This document shows, one piece after another, positions 50,139 through 60,500 of a stretch of DNA of 64,000 bases. The stretch comes from Sporomusaceae bacterium (GTDB taxonomy: Bacteria > Bacillota > Negativicutes > Sporomusales > UBA7701). The number at the start of each line of letters is the position of its first letter. Within the stretch, counting starts at the first letter, position 1. The notes beneath the pieces were generated by a model that searched no databases, had not been told where the DNA came from, and saw nothing but the letters and a program-made list of their open reading frames with translations. Made by a program: the position numbers and the translations under genes. The stretch is taken from the NCBI GenBank assembly GCA_031460455.1, contig JAVKTQ010000017.1, positions 1-64,000 on the forward strand. The letters are read 5' to 3'.

Positions 50139-51338
50139 CTAGGCTTCCTTGATCTTGCGGAACTCTTCGGTGAGGATGGGCAGTACTTCCATGACGTCGC
50201 CGACGATGCCGTAGTCGGCCATTTTGAAGATGGGGGCGTCGGGGTCTTTGTTGACGGCGATGACGATGTCGGAGGAGGACATGCCGGCAAGGTGCTGGAT
50301 GGCGCCGGAGATGCCGCAGGCGAAGTAGATTTTGGGGCCTACGGTTTTGCCGGTCTGGCCTACCTGGTGGAGGGCCGGTTTCCAGCCGGCGTCGACGGCG
50401 GCGCGGGAGGCGCCGACGGCTGCGCCGAGGACGTTCGCCAGGTCTTCGACAAGGGTGAAGTTCTCGGGTTTGCAGAGGCCGCGGCCGCCGGAGACGATGA
50501 TTTCGGCTTCTTCGAGGTTGCAGGCGGCGGTGCAGACTTTGATGACTTCGATGAGTTTGGTGCGGATGTCGCCGGGTTTGACTTTGCTGGGAACGCGGAT
50601 TATTTCGCCGCTCTTGCCGTAGTCGGGTTCGGGTTTTTTGAAGACTTTCGGCCGGACGGTGCCCATCTGGGGCCGGTGGTCGGGGCAGAGGATTGTGGCC
50701 ATGATGTTGCCGCCGAAGGCCGGACGGGTCCAGGCGACGAGGCCGGTGGCTTCGTCGATGCCGAGGCCGGTGCAGTCGGCGGTGAGGCCGGTGCCGACGC
50801 GGCAGGCGATGCGCGGTCCGAGGTCGCGGCCGTCGTTGGTGGCGCCGAGGAGGATGACGGAGGGTTTGTAGGCGCCGATGAGGTCGACGAGGGCGATGGT
50901 GTAGGCGTCGGTGCTGTAGTGGGCGTATTCGGGGCCTTCGACGAGGTAGACTTTGTCGGCGCCGGCGGCGAAGGCTTCTTTGGCGAGCGCCTCTACGCCG
51001 TCGCCGAGGATGACGGCGGCCAGTTTCTGGTTCATGGCGTCGGCGAGTTTGCGGCCTTCGCCGAGGAGTTCGAGGCCGACGTTGCGGGGTGCGCCTTCAG
51101 CCAGTTCGAGGTAGACCCAGACGTCTTTGTAGGCGTTCTTGTCGATGGCGACGGTTTTGGCTTCTTCTTCGCGGATGATGGTTTTGACGGGACAGGTGTC
51201 GATGCAGGCGCCGCAGGCGGTACAGGCTTCGGTGATGAAGGCTTTGGCGTCGTCCTGCATTTCGATGGCGCCGAAGGGACAGGCGCCGACGCAGGCGCTG
51301 CAGCCTATGCACTGGTCTTTGATTACTTTGATGGCCAT
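50139..51338 (-). CDS. etfA: Electron transfer flavoprotein alpha subunit with N-terminal 2[4Fe-4S] domain
   Basis: 399 residues, longer than usual because residues 1-65 form a ferredoxin: [12 protein letters not shown] and [12 protein letters not shown]. The ETF alpha part follows, with [20 protein letters not shown] and the FAD domain ([20 protein letters not shown], then AIQHLAGM). Such extended EtfA proteins are known from CarE of Acetobacterium caffeyl-CoA reductase and other anaerobes, where the ETF takes part in electron bifurcation to ferredoxin. The same is likely here with the acyl-CoA dehydrogenase (inference). Confidence 0.93.
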   Translation of the reverse strand: MAIKVIKDQCIGCSACVGACPFGAIEMQDDAKAFITEACTACGACIDTCPVKTIIREEEAKTVAIDKNAYKDVWVYLELAEGAPRNVGLELLGEGRKLADAMNQKLAAVILGDGVEALAKEAFAAGADKVYLVEGPEYAHYSTDAYTIALVDLIGAYKPSVILLGATNDGRDLGPRIACRVGTGLTADCTGLGIDEATGLVAWTRPAFGGNIMATILCPDHRPQMGTVRPKVFKKPEPDYGKSGEIIRVPSKVKPGDIRTKLIEVIKVCTAACNLEEAEIIVSGGRGLCKPENFTLVEDLANVLGAAVGASRAAVDAGWKPALHQVGQTGKTVGPKIYFACGISGAIQHLAGMSSSDIVIAVNKDPDAPIFKMADYGIVGDVMEVLPILTEEFRKIKEA

Positions 51339-51353
51339 TGTTTTCGCTACCCC

Positions 51354-52139
51354 CTAGACGATCTTCGCTTCAGACAGTTTGGCGATTAGTTCTGCGACCG
51401 CTTCCCGGGCGGTGTCCTTCTGGATGAGAACCCCCTGGGTGCGCTGCTTGGGGGTGAAGATTTTACGGACCTGGGTGGGCGAGCCTTTGAGGCCGAGCCT
51501 GGCCTGGTCGACGTCGAGGTCGGCGAGCGTCCAGACAGGGATCTCGGCGCGGTTGGCGCGCATGGTGCCTTTAACGGTTGGGTAGCGCGGCTCGTTGGCG
51601 GATTTGACGACGGTGAGCATGACGGGCGTATTCACTTCGATGATTTCGTAGCCGTCTTCGTGTTCGCGCTCAAGGCGGGCGGTGGCGCCGTTGACTTCGA
51701 CTTTGGCGACATAGGTGACCTGGGGAATGCCGAGGTGTTCGGCGATTTCCGGCCCGACCTGGGCGGTGTCGCCGTCGATGGCTTGCTTGCCGCAGAGGAT
51801 TACGTCGACTGTGCCAAGCTTTTTGATGGCCGCCGCGAGGGTGTAGCTGGTGGCGAGGGTGTCGGCGCCGCCGAAGGCGCGGTCGCTGACAAGGATGGCC
51901 GCGTCGGCCCCCATGGCGAGGCATTCCTTCAGTGCGTCCTTGGCCTGGGGCGGCCCCATGCTGATGACCGTCACCTTGCCGCCGTGCTTTTCTTTGAGGA
52001 CGAGCGCGGCTTCAACGGCGTTCTTGTCGAACGGGTTGACGATGCTCGGTACCCCCTGGCGGATGAGCGTGTTGGTTACTGGATCGATTTTTACTTCGGT
52101 GGTGTCAGGTACTTGCTTGACACAGACGACGATTTCCAT
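51354..52139 (-). CDS. etfB: Electron transfer flavoprotein beta subunit
   Basis: 261 residues. It starts EIVVCVKQVPDTTEVKIDPV and has NPFDKNAVEAALVLKEKHGG, then VDVILCGKQAIDGDTAQVGP. These are EtfB features and include the loop that binds AMP or, in bifurcating ETFs, a second FAD. AGGAGG is seven bases before the ATG. It lies between the acyl-CoA dehydrogenase and etfA genes, with 15-37 bp gaps. Confidence 0.94.
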   Translation of the reverse strand: MEIVVCVKQVPDTTEVKIDPVTNTLIRQGVPSIVNPFDKNAVEAALVLKEKHGGKVTVISMGPPQAKDALKECLAMGADAAILVSDRAFGGADTLATSYTLAAAIKKLGTVDVILCGKQAIDGDTAQVGPEIAEHLGIPQVTYVAKVEVNGATARLEREHEDGYEIIEVNTPVMLTVVKSANEPRYPTVKGTMRANRAEIPVWTLADLDVDQARLGLKGSPTQVRKIFTPKQRTQGVLIQKDTAREAVAELIAKLSEAKIV

Positions 52140-52176
52140 TCTTCAGCCTCCTGTTTCTGGTGAGATGAAGCGCCGG

Positions 52177-53316
52177 CTAGCGGAGGACGGCCCCCGAGAT
52201 GACCATGCGCTGGACTTGGTTGGTACCTTCGTAGATCTGGGTGATTTTGGCGTTGCGCATCAGGCGCTCGACCGGGTATTCGCGGCTGTAGCCGTAGCCG
52301 CCGAAGATCTGGACGGCGTCGGTGGTGACGTTCATGGCAGCGTCAGAGGCGTACAGCTTGGCCATGGCGGCCTCTTTGGAGTAAGGCTGGCCGTTGTCTT
52401 TGAGGTAGGCGGCCCGGTAGGTGAGCAGGCGGGCGGCGTCGACCTTGACGGCCATGTCGGCGAGCATGAAGGCGATGGCCTGGTTGGCGGCGATGGGTTT
52501 GCCGAACTGGACCCGTTCCTTGGAGTATTTGACGGCGTGGTCGAGCGCGGCCTGGGCGATGCCGAGGGCCTGGGCAGCGACACCGATGCGGCCGCCGTCG
52601 AGGGTGGTCATGGCGATTTTGAAGCCTTCGCCTTCTTTGCCGAGGAGGTTGGCCACCGGGACTTTGACGTCCTGGAAGATGAGCTCCATGGTCTGGGATG
52701 AACGGATGCCCAGTTTATGTTCTTTTTTGCCAAAGGTGAACCCCGGCATATCTTTTTCGAGAATGAAGGCGGAAATTCCTCTTGTGCCTTTACTTTTGTC
52801 GGTCATGGCGAATACGATGTAGGTCTCGGCTTCGCCGGCGTTGGTGATGAAGATTTTGCTGCCGTTCAAGATGTAGTGGTCGCCCTGGAGGACGGCGACG
52901 GTCTGCTGGGAGGCGGCGTCGGTGCCGGCGTTGGGCTCGGTGAGGCCGAAGGCGCCGAGTTTGGTCCCTTCGGCGAGGGGGGTGAGGTATTTCTTTTTCT
53001 GTTCTTCGTTGCCGTAGGCGTAAATGGGCCAGCCGCACAGCGAGACGGACGCGGACAGGGCGATGCCCAGGCCGTCGTCGATGCGGCTGACTTCCTCGAT
53101 GGCGAGGATGTAGCTGAGGTTGTCGCCGCCTGCGCCGCCATATTGCTCGGGGAAGCAGATGCCGGTGACGCCGAGTTCGCCGAGGGAGTCGAACAGGGAA
53201 CGGTCGAATTTTTCATGCTCGTCGCGTTCTTCCGTGCCTGGGGCAACTTCCTTTTCGGCGAATTCACGCACCATTTTCTGCATCATTTTTTGGTCGTCGG
53301 TCAGTTCGAATTGCAT
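52177..53316 (-). CDS. bcd: Short-chain (butyryl-type) acyl-CoA dehydrogenase
   Basis: 379 residues. It has [40 protein letters not shown] and [20 protein letters not shown]. The C-terminal domain has [20 protein letters not shown] and [13 protein letters not shown], where the catalytic Glu of short-chain enzymes lies. It interconverts butyryl-CoA and crotonyl-CoA with electrons carried by EtfAB. It is the first gene of the unit; GGAGAGG precedes the ATG. No sigma-54 consensus is seen directly upstream, so transcription may come from the CoA-transferase promoter or an unseen one. Confidence 0.95.
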   Translation of the reverse strand: MQFELTDDQKMMQKMVREFAEKEVAPGTEERDEHEKFDRSLFDSLGELGVTGICFPEQYGGAGGDNLSYILAIEEVSRIDDGLGIALSASVSLCGWPIYAYGNEEQKKKYLTPLAEGTKLGAFGLTEPNAGTDAASQQTVAVLQGDHYILNGSKIFITNAGEAETYIVFAMTDKSKGTRGISAFILEKDMPGFTFGKKEHKLGIRSSQTMELIFQDVKVPVANLLGKEGEGFKIAMTTLDGGRIGVAAQALGIAQAALDHAVKYSKERVQFGKPIAANQAIAFMLADMAVKVDAARLLTYRAAYLKDNGQPYSKEAAMAKLYASDAAMNVTTDAVQIFGGYGYSREYPVERLMRNAKITQIYEGTNQVQRMVISGAVLR

Positions 53317-53358
53317 GTTAATCCTCTCCTGTCTTCGTATAATATTGCTGCAGTTATT

Positions 53359-53382
53359 GAAAAAATGTGAAAAAAATCACAT
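53359..53382 (-). terminator. Terminator-like hairpin after the second thiolase gene
   Basis: On the minus strand ATGTGA/TCACAT (53365-53382) with a T-rich loop is followed by TTTTTT. It lies 73 bp past the thiolase stop and 43 bp before the acyl-CoA dehydrogenase start, so it may partly separate the two units. Confidence 0.6.
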
Positions 53383-53392
53383 GAGTTTTTTA

Positions 53393-53428
53393 TTTTAGTG
53401 CCAATAGGATATCCCATTGGCACTAAAA
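53393..53428. repeat. 36-bp near-perfect palindrome
   Basis: TTTTAGTGCCAAT (53393-53405) and ATTGGCACTAAAA (53416-53428) are exact complements. The 10 bases between include the palindrome GGATATCC, leaving one mismatched pair. T-tracts are on the wrong side for a terminator. It contains two TTGGCAC words, but the -12 spacing for sigma-54 is wrong. It may be an operator or an mRNA stem between thiolase and acyl-CoA dehydrogenase genes. Confidence 0.6.
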
Positions 53429-53454
53429 GTTTGCGCAATTTGCCTAGTGGGAGC

Positions 53455-54636
53455 CTACAGTTTTTCTACGATGGTGGCTACGCCCTGGCCGCCGCCGATG
53501 CAGAGGGTGGCGAGGCCGCGTTTGGCGCCGCGCGCTTCCATGGCGTGGAGGAGGGTGACGAGGATGCGCGCGCCGCTGGCGCCGATGGGGTGCCCGAGGG
53601 CGATGGCGCCGCCGTTGACGTTGACTTTTTCCTTCATGAAGCCAAGTTCTTTGCCGACGGCCAGGAACTGGGCGGCGAAGGCTTCGTTGGCTTCGATGAG
53701 GTCGATGTCGCCGATGGCGAGCCCGGCTTTGGCTAAAGCCTTGCGAGTGGCGGAGACGGGGCCCATGCCCATGATGGCGGGGTCTACGCCGCCGGAGCCG
53801 TAGCCGACGATTTTGGCGATGGGCTTGAGGCCGAGGGCTTTGGCTTTGTCGGCGCTCATGACTACGAGGGCGGCCGCGCCGTCGTTGATGCCGGAGGCGT
53901 TGCCGGCGGTGACGGTGCCGTCTTTTCTGAAGGCCGGTTTGAGGCCGCAGAGCGACTGAACGGTGGTGCCGGCTTTGGGGTATTCGTCGGTGTCAAAGAC
54001 GGTGTCGCCCTTTTTGCCTTTGATGGTGACAGGAACGATTTCTTTTTTGAAGGCGCCGCTTTCGATGGCTTTGACGGCTTTGTCCTGGGATTCGTAGGCG
54101 AGCTGGTCCTGCATTTCGCGGGTGATGCCGAATTTCTCGGCGACGTTTTCGGCGGTGATGCCCATGTGGTAGTCGTTGAAGGCGCACCACAGACCGTCGT
54201 TGATCATGACGTCGACGACTTTGTCGTTACCCATGCGGTAGCCCCAGCGGGCTTTGCTGGAAAGGAGGTACGGGGCCTGGGACATGCTTTCCATGCCGCC
54301 GGCGAGGACGATGTCGGCGTCGCCGCACATGATGGCCTGGGCGGCAAGGTTGACGGTTTTGAGGCCGGAGCCGCAGACTTTGTTGATGGTCATGGACGGC
54401 ACTTCGGCCGGGATGCCGGCTTTGATGGCCGCCTGCCGGGCAGGGTTTTGCCCGAGGCCGGCCTGGAGGACGTTGCCGAAGATTATTTCGTCGACATTCT
54501 CGGCTTTGACGCCGACCTTCTCGGTGGCCGCCTTGAGGACGATGGCGCCCAGATCGGGGGCGGACAGGGAGGCCAACGCGCCGTTGAAGGTGCCGATCGC
54601 CGTGCGGACGGCGCTGACGATTACTACTTCCTTCAA
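53455..54636 (-). CDS. Acetyl-CoA acetyltransferase (second thiolase)
   Basis: 393 residues from a TTG at 54636. The ATG nine bases upstream sits directly on AAGGAG, while TTG has it nine bases away and gives the usual [15 protein letters not shown] start. Active Cys is in [14 protein letters not shown], His in [15 protein letters not shown], and [11 protein letters not shown] ends the family pattern. It differs from the thiolase at 44874 in having GASG, as usual, where the other has GCTA. It probably cleaves acetoacetyl-CoA in the crotonate/3-hydroxybutyrate route. Confidence 0.94.
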   Translation of the reverse strand: MKEVVIVSAVRTAIGTFNGALASLSAPDLGAIVLKAATEKVGVKAENVDEIIFGNVLQAGLGQNPARQAAIKAGIPAEVPSMTINKVCGSGLKTVNLAAQAIMCGDADIVLAGGMESMSQAPYLLSSKARWGYRMGNDKVVDVMINDGLWCAFNDYHMGITAENVAEKFGITREMQDQLAYESQDKAVKAIESGAFKKEIVPVTIKGKKGDTVFDTDEYPKAGTTVQSLCGLKPAFRKDGTVTAGNASGINDGAAALVVMSADKAKALGLKPIAKIVGYGSGGVDPAIMGMGPVSATRKALAKAGLAIGDIDLIEANEAFAAQFLAVGKELGFMKEKVNVNGGAIALGHPIGASGARILVTLLHAMEARGAKRGLATLCIGGGQGVATIVEKL

Positions 54637-54705
54637 CTTGATCATCTCCTTTTGGTTTTGTCGCTTAGTTTATTCCGTACGCGGAATATCTACTTTATTC
54701 TAACA

Positions 54706-56274
54706 CTATTTACCGTTGGCAGGCAACATGTCCTTGAGACCGATTTTGTCGGCTTTGAAGATGCGGGCGTCCATGGTTTTGAGTTTGGGGGAGATAATGG
54801 GTTTGAAGTCCATCAGGGCGAGGACGTCTTTTTCGAGGTCGACGCCGGGGGCTATTTCGGTGAGGGTCATGCCCTGCGGGGTGAGTTCGAAGACGGCCCG
54901 CTCGGTGATGTAGAGGACAGGCTGTTTGACTTTTTTGGCGTAGTCGCCGCTGAAGGTGATCTGCTCGACATGGTCGAGGAATTTGCGGGCTTTGCCTTCG
55001 GTGACGATTTTGAGTTTGCCGTCGTTGACTTCGACCTGCAGGCCGCCGGCGGTAAAGGTGCCGCAGAATACGACCCGTTTGGAGTTTTGGGTGATGTTGA
55101 TGAAGCCGCCGCAGCCGGCGACACGGCCTTTGAATTTGCTGACGTTGATGTTGCCGTGTTTGTCGGTCTCCGCGAGGCCGAGGTAGGCGAGGTCGAGGCC
55201 GCCGCCGTCGTAGAAGTCGAACTGGTAGGGCTGGTCGACGAAGGCGTCGGCGTTGCTGACGGCTCCGAAGCTGAGGCCGCCGGCAGGAACGCCGCCCCAG
55301 CCGCCGGGCTCGACGGTCAGGGTCATGGTGTCGCCGACGCCTTCTTCGTTGGCTACCATGGCGACGCCTTCGGGCATGCCGATGCCGAGGTTGACGATGG
55401 CGCCGGGGATGAGTTCCATGGCGGCGCGGCGGGCGATGACTTTGCGGTCGTCAAGGGCCATGGGCGGGATGGCGGACAGCGGGATGCGGGTTTCGCCGGA
55501 GTAGGCGGCGTTGTATTGTTCGGCGAAGGTCTGGGCGTGCTTGTCCGGTTCGGCGACTACGACGTAGTCGACAAGGCGGCCGGGTACTTTGACGTCCTTG
55601 GGTTTGAGGGTGCCTGCCTGCACGATGCGCTCAACCTGGCAGATGACGACGCCGCCGGCGTTCTTGGCCGCCTGGGCGACGGGGAGGATTTCGAGGGCGA
55701 GGGCCTCACGCTCGATGCTGATGTTGCCGTTTTCGTCGGCGGTGGTCCCGCGGATGAGGCCGACTGTGACCGGGAAGGGCTTGTACCACAGCCACTCTTC
55801 GCCGCCGAGCTGGATGACTTCGACGAGTTCGTCCTTGGTGGCGGTGTTGATTTTGCCGCCTTCGACGCGGGGATCGCAGAAGGTGTTGAGGCCGACCTTG
55901 GTGATGATGCCGGGCTTGTTGCCTGCTACGCTGCGCAGCCACTGGGCCAGGGTGCCCTGGGGGAAGTTGTAGGCGTCGATTTTGTTTTCGACGGCGAGTT
56001 TGCCGAGCTTGGGAGCGAGATTCCAGTGACCGCCTACGACGCGCTTGACCATGCCTTCGAAGCCGAAGTGGTTGAGGCCGCGGTCCTTGCCGTCGCCCTG
56101 GCCCGCGCAGTATACGAGGGTCAGGTCGCGGGGTTTGGCTTCGCTGAGGAATCTTTCTTCACAGGCCGCGGTGATGGCTTCCGGATGCCCGATACCTACG
56201 AAGCCGCTGGTGGCGACAACCGAGCCGTCTTTGATGAGTTTGGCTGCTTCCAGAGCGGTGATAAATTTTGCCAT
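54706..56274 (-). CDS. Fused acyl-CoA:acetate/3-ketoacid CoA-transferase (propionate CoA-transferase type)
   Basis: 522 residues, with alpha and beta halves in one chain. [20 protein letters not shown] starts the alpha half. The catalytic Glu is in [20 protein letters not shown], and the C-terminal half has [20 protein letters not shown]. It moves CoA between acetyl-CoA and short acids such as 3-hydroxybutyrate, crotonate, butyrate or propionate, activating the imported acid without ATP. GGGAG precedes the ATG. A sigma-54 promoter lies about 40 bp upstream. The second thiolase gene follows after 69 bp. Confidence 0.93.
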   Translation of the reverse strand: MAKFITALEAAKLIKDGSVVATSGFVGIGHPEAITAACEERFLSEAKPRDLTLVYCAGQGDGKDRGLNHFGFEGMVKRVVGGHWNLAPKLGKLAVENKIDAYNFPQGTLAQWLRSVAGNKPGIITKVGLNTFCDPRVEGGKINTATKDELVEVIQLGGEEWLWYKPFPVTVGLIRGTTADENGNISIEREALALEILPVAQAAKNAGGVVICQVERIVQAGTLKPKDVKVPGRLVDYVVVAEPDKHAQTFAEQYNAAYSGETRIPLSAIPPMALDDRKVIARRAAMELIPGAIVNLGIGMPEGVAMVANEEGVGDTMTLTVEPGGWGGVPAGGLSFGAVSNADAFVDQPYQFDFYDGGGLDLAYLGLAETDKHGNINVSKFKGRVAGCGGFINITQNSKRVVFCGTFTAGGLQVEVNDGKLKIVTEGKARKFLDHVEQITFSGDYAKKVKQPVLYITERAVFELTPQGMTLTEIAPGVDLEKDVLALMDFKPIISPKLKTMDARIFKADKIGLKDMLPANGK

Positions 56275-56313
56275 GTCAACACACTCCCTGTTAATGATTT
56301 CACACTTTATTCA

Positions 56314-56329
56314 TGCAAATACCGTGCCA
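56314..56329 (-). promoter_or_regulatory. Sigma-54 promoter of the CoA-transferase unit
   Basis: On the minus strand, TGGCAC (56324-56329), GGTAT, TTGCA (56314-56318) is an exact -24/-12 match. Confidence 0.9.
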
Positions 56330-56689
56330 ACGCAGATTTATGGATGTTTACCGCTGCCGCGGCCCTCTCCCCTCTTCCCTATCGTTAGTGTGTGCACTTA
56401 CCAGGACACTAGTACGACAGGCACGGCGCCGCGGCCGGCCGGGGCGCGGATTACGCTCGCCGGAGCGACGGACAGGTGTTCTTGTGTTTATGTGTGTTGA
56501 CAAGCACCTGTATATAATTCTGTACAAACTTGTCGCTGTTTATCTACAGACAGAGACGACAGACTGTCTCCGGGCGGCGGGAGGAAGGCGGAATATATTG
56601 GCTCCTGGGGCCGCGAGTCTTTTTTGAACGCCGCGCGGCGAAGGTGCTATAATAGTAAATAATGCGCCTTAACGCGGAGGGTTCTGTCG
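56330..56689. other. Non-coding control region between CoA-transferase and DUF218 genes
   Basis: I see no gene in this stretch. It should hold the activator site for the sigma-54 promoter. Weak candidates are GGACACTAGT near 56405, the palindrome GACAGACTGTC near 56558-56568, and TTGACA followed by a TATATAA near 56500-56516. None matches the TAGACACAGTGTATA dyad well. Confidence 0.4.
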
Positions 56690-57265
56690 ATGGTTATTTG
56701 GCTGCGCTGGCGAAAGTGGTTGCTGGCCTCGCTGTTGTTCGTGATCGCGGCGGTGGAGCTGCCGATCGTGGCCGGCGGCTTTCTGGCCAAGCCCGCGCCG
56801 GCGGATGTGATGATCGTGCTGGGGTCGCGGGTGTTCGGCACTGAGCCGGGGCCGATGCTCAGGCTGCGGCTGGAGGAGGCTGTGCGTCTTTACCGGCAGG
56901 GGCTGGCGCCGGCGATTATCGTGAGCGGGGCCCGCGGCGCGGACGAAGAGGTGGCCGAGGCGTTCGCGATGCGCGATTACCTGATTAAAGAGGGCATCCC
57001 CGGCGAGAAGATTCTCACCGAGGACGGGTCGTACAATACGTATCAGAATCTGGCCAATTCGCAGGCGGTGATGGCGGCGCAGGGGTACCGCAAGGCGATC
57101 ATCGTTTCGAATGCGTCGCATGTGCACCGGACGCTGGTGCTGGCCCGCGATCTGGGGCTGGAGGCGAGCGCGGCGCCGGCGCCGATGCCGGACGGGCTGT
57201 ATCTGAAGGTGCGCAATTATCTGCGCGAGGGGGCGGCGATGGCGGCGATGGCTTTCAGGCGGTAG
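56690..57265 (+). CDS. DUF218 (YdcF/ElyC-like) membrane-anchored protein
   Basis: 191 residues. One membrane segment (residues 9-33) is followed by the DUF218 domain: ADVMIVLGSRVFGTEPGPML, IIVSGARGADEEVAEAFAM, YNTYQNLANSQAVM and KAIIVSNASHVHRTLVLARD. These proteins act in envelope or polyprenyl-phosphate metabolism in other bacteria, but the reaction is unknown. GGAGGG lies ten bases upstream of the ATG. Confidence 0.88.
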   Translation: MVIWLRWRKWLLASLLFVIAAVELPIVAGGFLAKPAPADVMIVLGSRVFGTEPGPMLRLRLEEAVRLYRQGLAPAIIVSGARGADEEVAEAFAMRDYLIKEGIPGEKILTEDGSYNTYQNLANSQAVMAAQGYRKAIIVSNASHVHRTLVLARDLGLEASAAPAPMPDGLYLKVRNYLREGAAMAAMAFRR

Positions 57266-57283
57266 GGCGGGGCAAGGCTTTGC

Positions 57284-57335
57284 GGAGAACGCAGGCTGTG
57301 CGCCAAAGCTACGGCGCACTACGCCTGCGTTCTCC
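57284..57335. repeat. Long two-part hairpin downstream of the DUF218 gene
   Basis: GGAGAACGCAGGC and GCCTGCGTTCTCC pair perfectly (57284-57296, 57323-57335) and enclose a second stem GTGCGCC/GGCGCAC. It lies 18 bp past the stop codon, without a T-run. Confidence 0.6.
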
Positions 57336-57345
57336 GGCGCCTGCG

Positions 57346-57390
57346 GCGCGGCGTTCCCGGTTTTGGGTGCCGCCCCCCGTTGCGACGAGG
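57346..57390. repeat. Single arm related to the 26-kb foldback element
   Basis: GCGTTCCCGGTTTTGGGTGC and the following CCGCCCCCCGTTGCGACG match the arms of the element at 26005-26224. The opposite arm is absent, so this looks like a solo or broken copy. Confidence 0.5.
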
Positions 57391-57457
57391 AAACAAGAAA
57401 GCCGGCGAAAATGTCCGCCGGCTACGAGTAAAAAGTGCGTTCCCCATGGGTTGCGAC

Positions 57458-57580
57458 AAAAATGCGTAGAAAGCTCCAGATGCAAGGCGCACCGGAGGCT
57501 GACACCGGAAGCGTACACGTACGTACGCTGAGGATGGCAGCCGAGGAGCAACGCCGCAGATGGATTTTCTACGCATTTTT
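57458..57580. repeat. Palindromic repeat family, copy 7
   Basis: Outer arms AAAAATGCGTAGAAAGC and TTTTCTACGCATTTTT pair almost fully. The conserved blocks CCAGATGCAAGGCGCACCG and GAGGAGCAACGCCGCAGATG are intact. The inner stem is GGCTG/CAGCC and the top stem AGCGTAC/GTACGCT. It abuts the dnaE stop codon and, with A and T tracts at its ends, could terminate dnaE. Confidence 0.93.
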
Positions 57581-60500
57581 CAATTTACTTGTACCGTTCC
57601 TGGACCTAAAATTTCTTCAAGTTCCTTCACCGCCTCGGGCGACGGGTCGAGCCAGTATTGGCGGTCGGTGCGGACGACGCGGCGGCTGGCGGTGAAGTGG
57701 AGGTAGACGACTGCCTGGCCGCGGTGGCGGGCGAAGACGCCTTTGAGGAGGTCGAAGACGGCGTCGTTTTCCTGGCCTTCGCCGAGGCGGATGCGAACTT
57801 CGCCGGCTTTTTTGCCGCTGGCGGGCTGAACGCCGGCTTCGAGGGGGACGATGTCTTCGGCGATGATTTTGACGGTTTCTTCGCCGACATTGAGCCTGCC
57901 GCTGGCGGCGACGGCGGCGTCGGGCAGGACGATGCGGCTTATTTTGTCGAACAGGCGGGGGAAGACGACGACTTCGATCTGGCCGGTGAAGTCTTCGAGG
58001 TTGACGAAGCACATCATGTCGCCGCTTTTGGTGGTGATGCGCTTGGCGCCGGCGACAAGGCCGGCGACTTTGACGGGCTGGCCGTCGCCGTATTCGCCGC
58101 CGGACAGGAGGCCGACGGCGGTGTAGCTTTTCATGATTTCGCGGTATTGATCGAGGGGATGGCCGGTGACGTAGAAGCCGGTCATTTCTTTTTCCATGGC
58201 GAGGAGTTCGGCGGGGGGCAGTTCGTCGAGGCGCGGCGGGGCGATGTCGTCGGCGCAGGTGTCGCTGTCGTCGCCGAAGAGGCCGAGTTGGCCGCTGTCG
58301 CGGTCGCGCTGGCGGCAGGCGGCGACTTCGGCGGCCTGGTCGAGGGCGGCGAGGAGCTGGGAGCGTTTCCATCCGAAGGAGTCGAAGGCGCCGCATTTGA
58401 TGAGGCTCTCTAACATACGTTTGTTGACGAGCCGCATGTCGATGCGCGAGCAGAAGTCGACGAGGGAGGCGAAACGGCCGCCGGCGGCGCGCACGGCGAG
58501 AATGCCGGCGATGGCGTTGTCGCCGACGTTTTTGACGCCGGCGAGGCCGAAGCGGATGGCGGCACCGTCGACGGTGAAGCCGGCGGAGCTGGCGTTGATG
58601 TCGGGGGGGAGGACGGCGAGGCCCATGCGCCGGCATTCTTCGATGTAGAAGCCGACTTTGTCGTTGGCGCCCATGATGCTGGTGAGGAGGGCAGCCATGA
58701 ATTCCTGGGGGTAGTTGGCTTTGAGCCAGGCGGTCTGGTAGGCGACGAGGGCGTAGGCGGCGCTGTGGGATTTATTGAAGCCGTAGTCGGCGAAGTGGGC
58801 GATGAGGTTGAAGATTTCTTCGGCGAGTTTGGGGTTGATGCGGTGCTCGGCGGCCCCTTTCATGAAGTTTTCGCGCTGGGCGGCGATTACTTCGGGTTTT
58901 TTCTTGCCCATGGCGCGGCGGAGGAGGTCGGCCTGGCCGAGGGTGAAGCCGGCGAGGGTGGAGGCGATCTGCATGACCTGCTCCTGGTAGAGGATGACGC
59001 CGAAGGTGTCTTTGAGGATGGGTTCGAGGAGCGGGTGGAGGTAGGTGACTTTTTTGCGGCCGTGGCGGCCGTTGATGAAGTCGGTGACCATGCCGCTGCC
59101 CAGCGGCCCCGGCCGGTAGAGGGCGACGAGGGGGATGAGGTCTTCGAAGCGTTCGGGCTTGAGCTCTTTGACGAGGTTGGTCATGCCGCTGGATTCCATC
59201 TGGAAGACGCCGGCGGTGTCGCCGGCCGAGAGCATGGCGCTGGTTTTGGGGTCGTCGAGGGGGATAGCGTCGATGTCGACGGCGAGGCCGCGGTTTTCTT
59301 TGATGAGGGCGAGGGCGTCGCCGATGACGGTGAGCGTCCTCAGGCCCAGGAGGTCCATTTTGAGGAGGCCGATTTCTTCGATGCGGTCTTTGTCGTACTG
59401 GGTGGTGACGAAGCCTTCGGAGGAGTTTTGGAGGGGGACGTAGTGGGTGAGGGGCTCGTTGGCGATGACGACGCCGGCGGCGTGGGTGGAGGCGTGGCGC
59501 GGCAGGCCTTCGACGCTCATGGCGAGGTCGAGGAGTTTTTTGATTTCGGGGTCGGCCTGGTAGAGGGTTTTGAGTTCGCCGCTGACTTCGAGGGCGCGGT
59601 GGAGGGTGATGCCGAGTTCGCCGGGGACGAGTTTGGCGATGCGGTCGACGTCGCCGTAGGGCATGTTGAGGGCGCGGCCGACGTCGCGGATGGCGGCTTT
59701 GGCGGCCATGGTGCCGAAGGTGATGATCTGGGCGACGCGGTCGGCGCCGTAGCGTTCGACGACGTATTCGATGATTTTGCCGCGCCGGACGTAGCAGAAG
59801 TCGATGTCGATATCGGGCATGGTGACGCGCTCGGGGTTGAGGAAGCGTTCGAAGAGGAGGCCGTATTTGAGGGGGTCGATGTTGGTGATGCCGAGGAGGT
59901 AGGCGACGATGCTGCCGGCGGCCGAGCCGCGGCCGGGGCCGACGGCGATGCCTTGCTGGCGGGCGTAGTTGACGAAGTCCCAGACGATGAGGAAGTAGCT
60001 GGCGAAGCCCATCTGGGCGATGGTGGCGAGTTCGTAGTCGAGCCGGTCGGTTTCGGTCTGGCCGGCGGCGGGGTAGCGCGCCGGGAGCTTTTCTAGGCAG
60101 AGGCTGCGGAGGTATTGCTCGGGGGTCTGACCGGCGGGGATGGGGAATTCGGGCAGGTAGAGTTTGCCGAATTCGAGGCTGAGGTCGCAGCGTTCGGCGA
60201 TGCGGACGGTGTTGGCGAGCGCTTCGGGGTAGGCGGCGAACAGGGCGGCCATTTCGTCGGCGCTTTTGAGGTAGAATTCGCTGCCGGTGAAGCGCATGCG
60301 GCCGGCGTCGTCGACAGTTTTGCCGGTCTGGATGCAGAGGAGGACGTCGTGGCTTTCGGCGTCCTGGCGGTCGATGTAGTGGATATCGTTGGTGGCGACG
60401 AGGCCGACGCCGATTTTGGCGGCGAGGGCGGCGAGCATGGGGTTGACTTGTTTCTGCTCGGGCAGGCCGTGGTCCTGGAGCTCGATGAAGAAGTTGTCCG

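Noticed and set aside
53393-53428. Sigma-54 promoter at the TTGGCAC words of the palindrome
   Set aside because: The distance from GG to the next GC is 12 rather than 10 bases on one strand, and no TTGC follows on the other.
54166-56388. 740-codon plus-strand frame full of Asp, Glu, Val and Gly
   Set aside because: It is antisense to the thiolase and CoA-transferase genes; in GC-rich DNA the opposite strand of a real gene often stays open. No ribosome site and no known domain.
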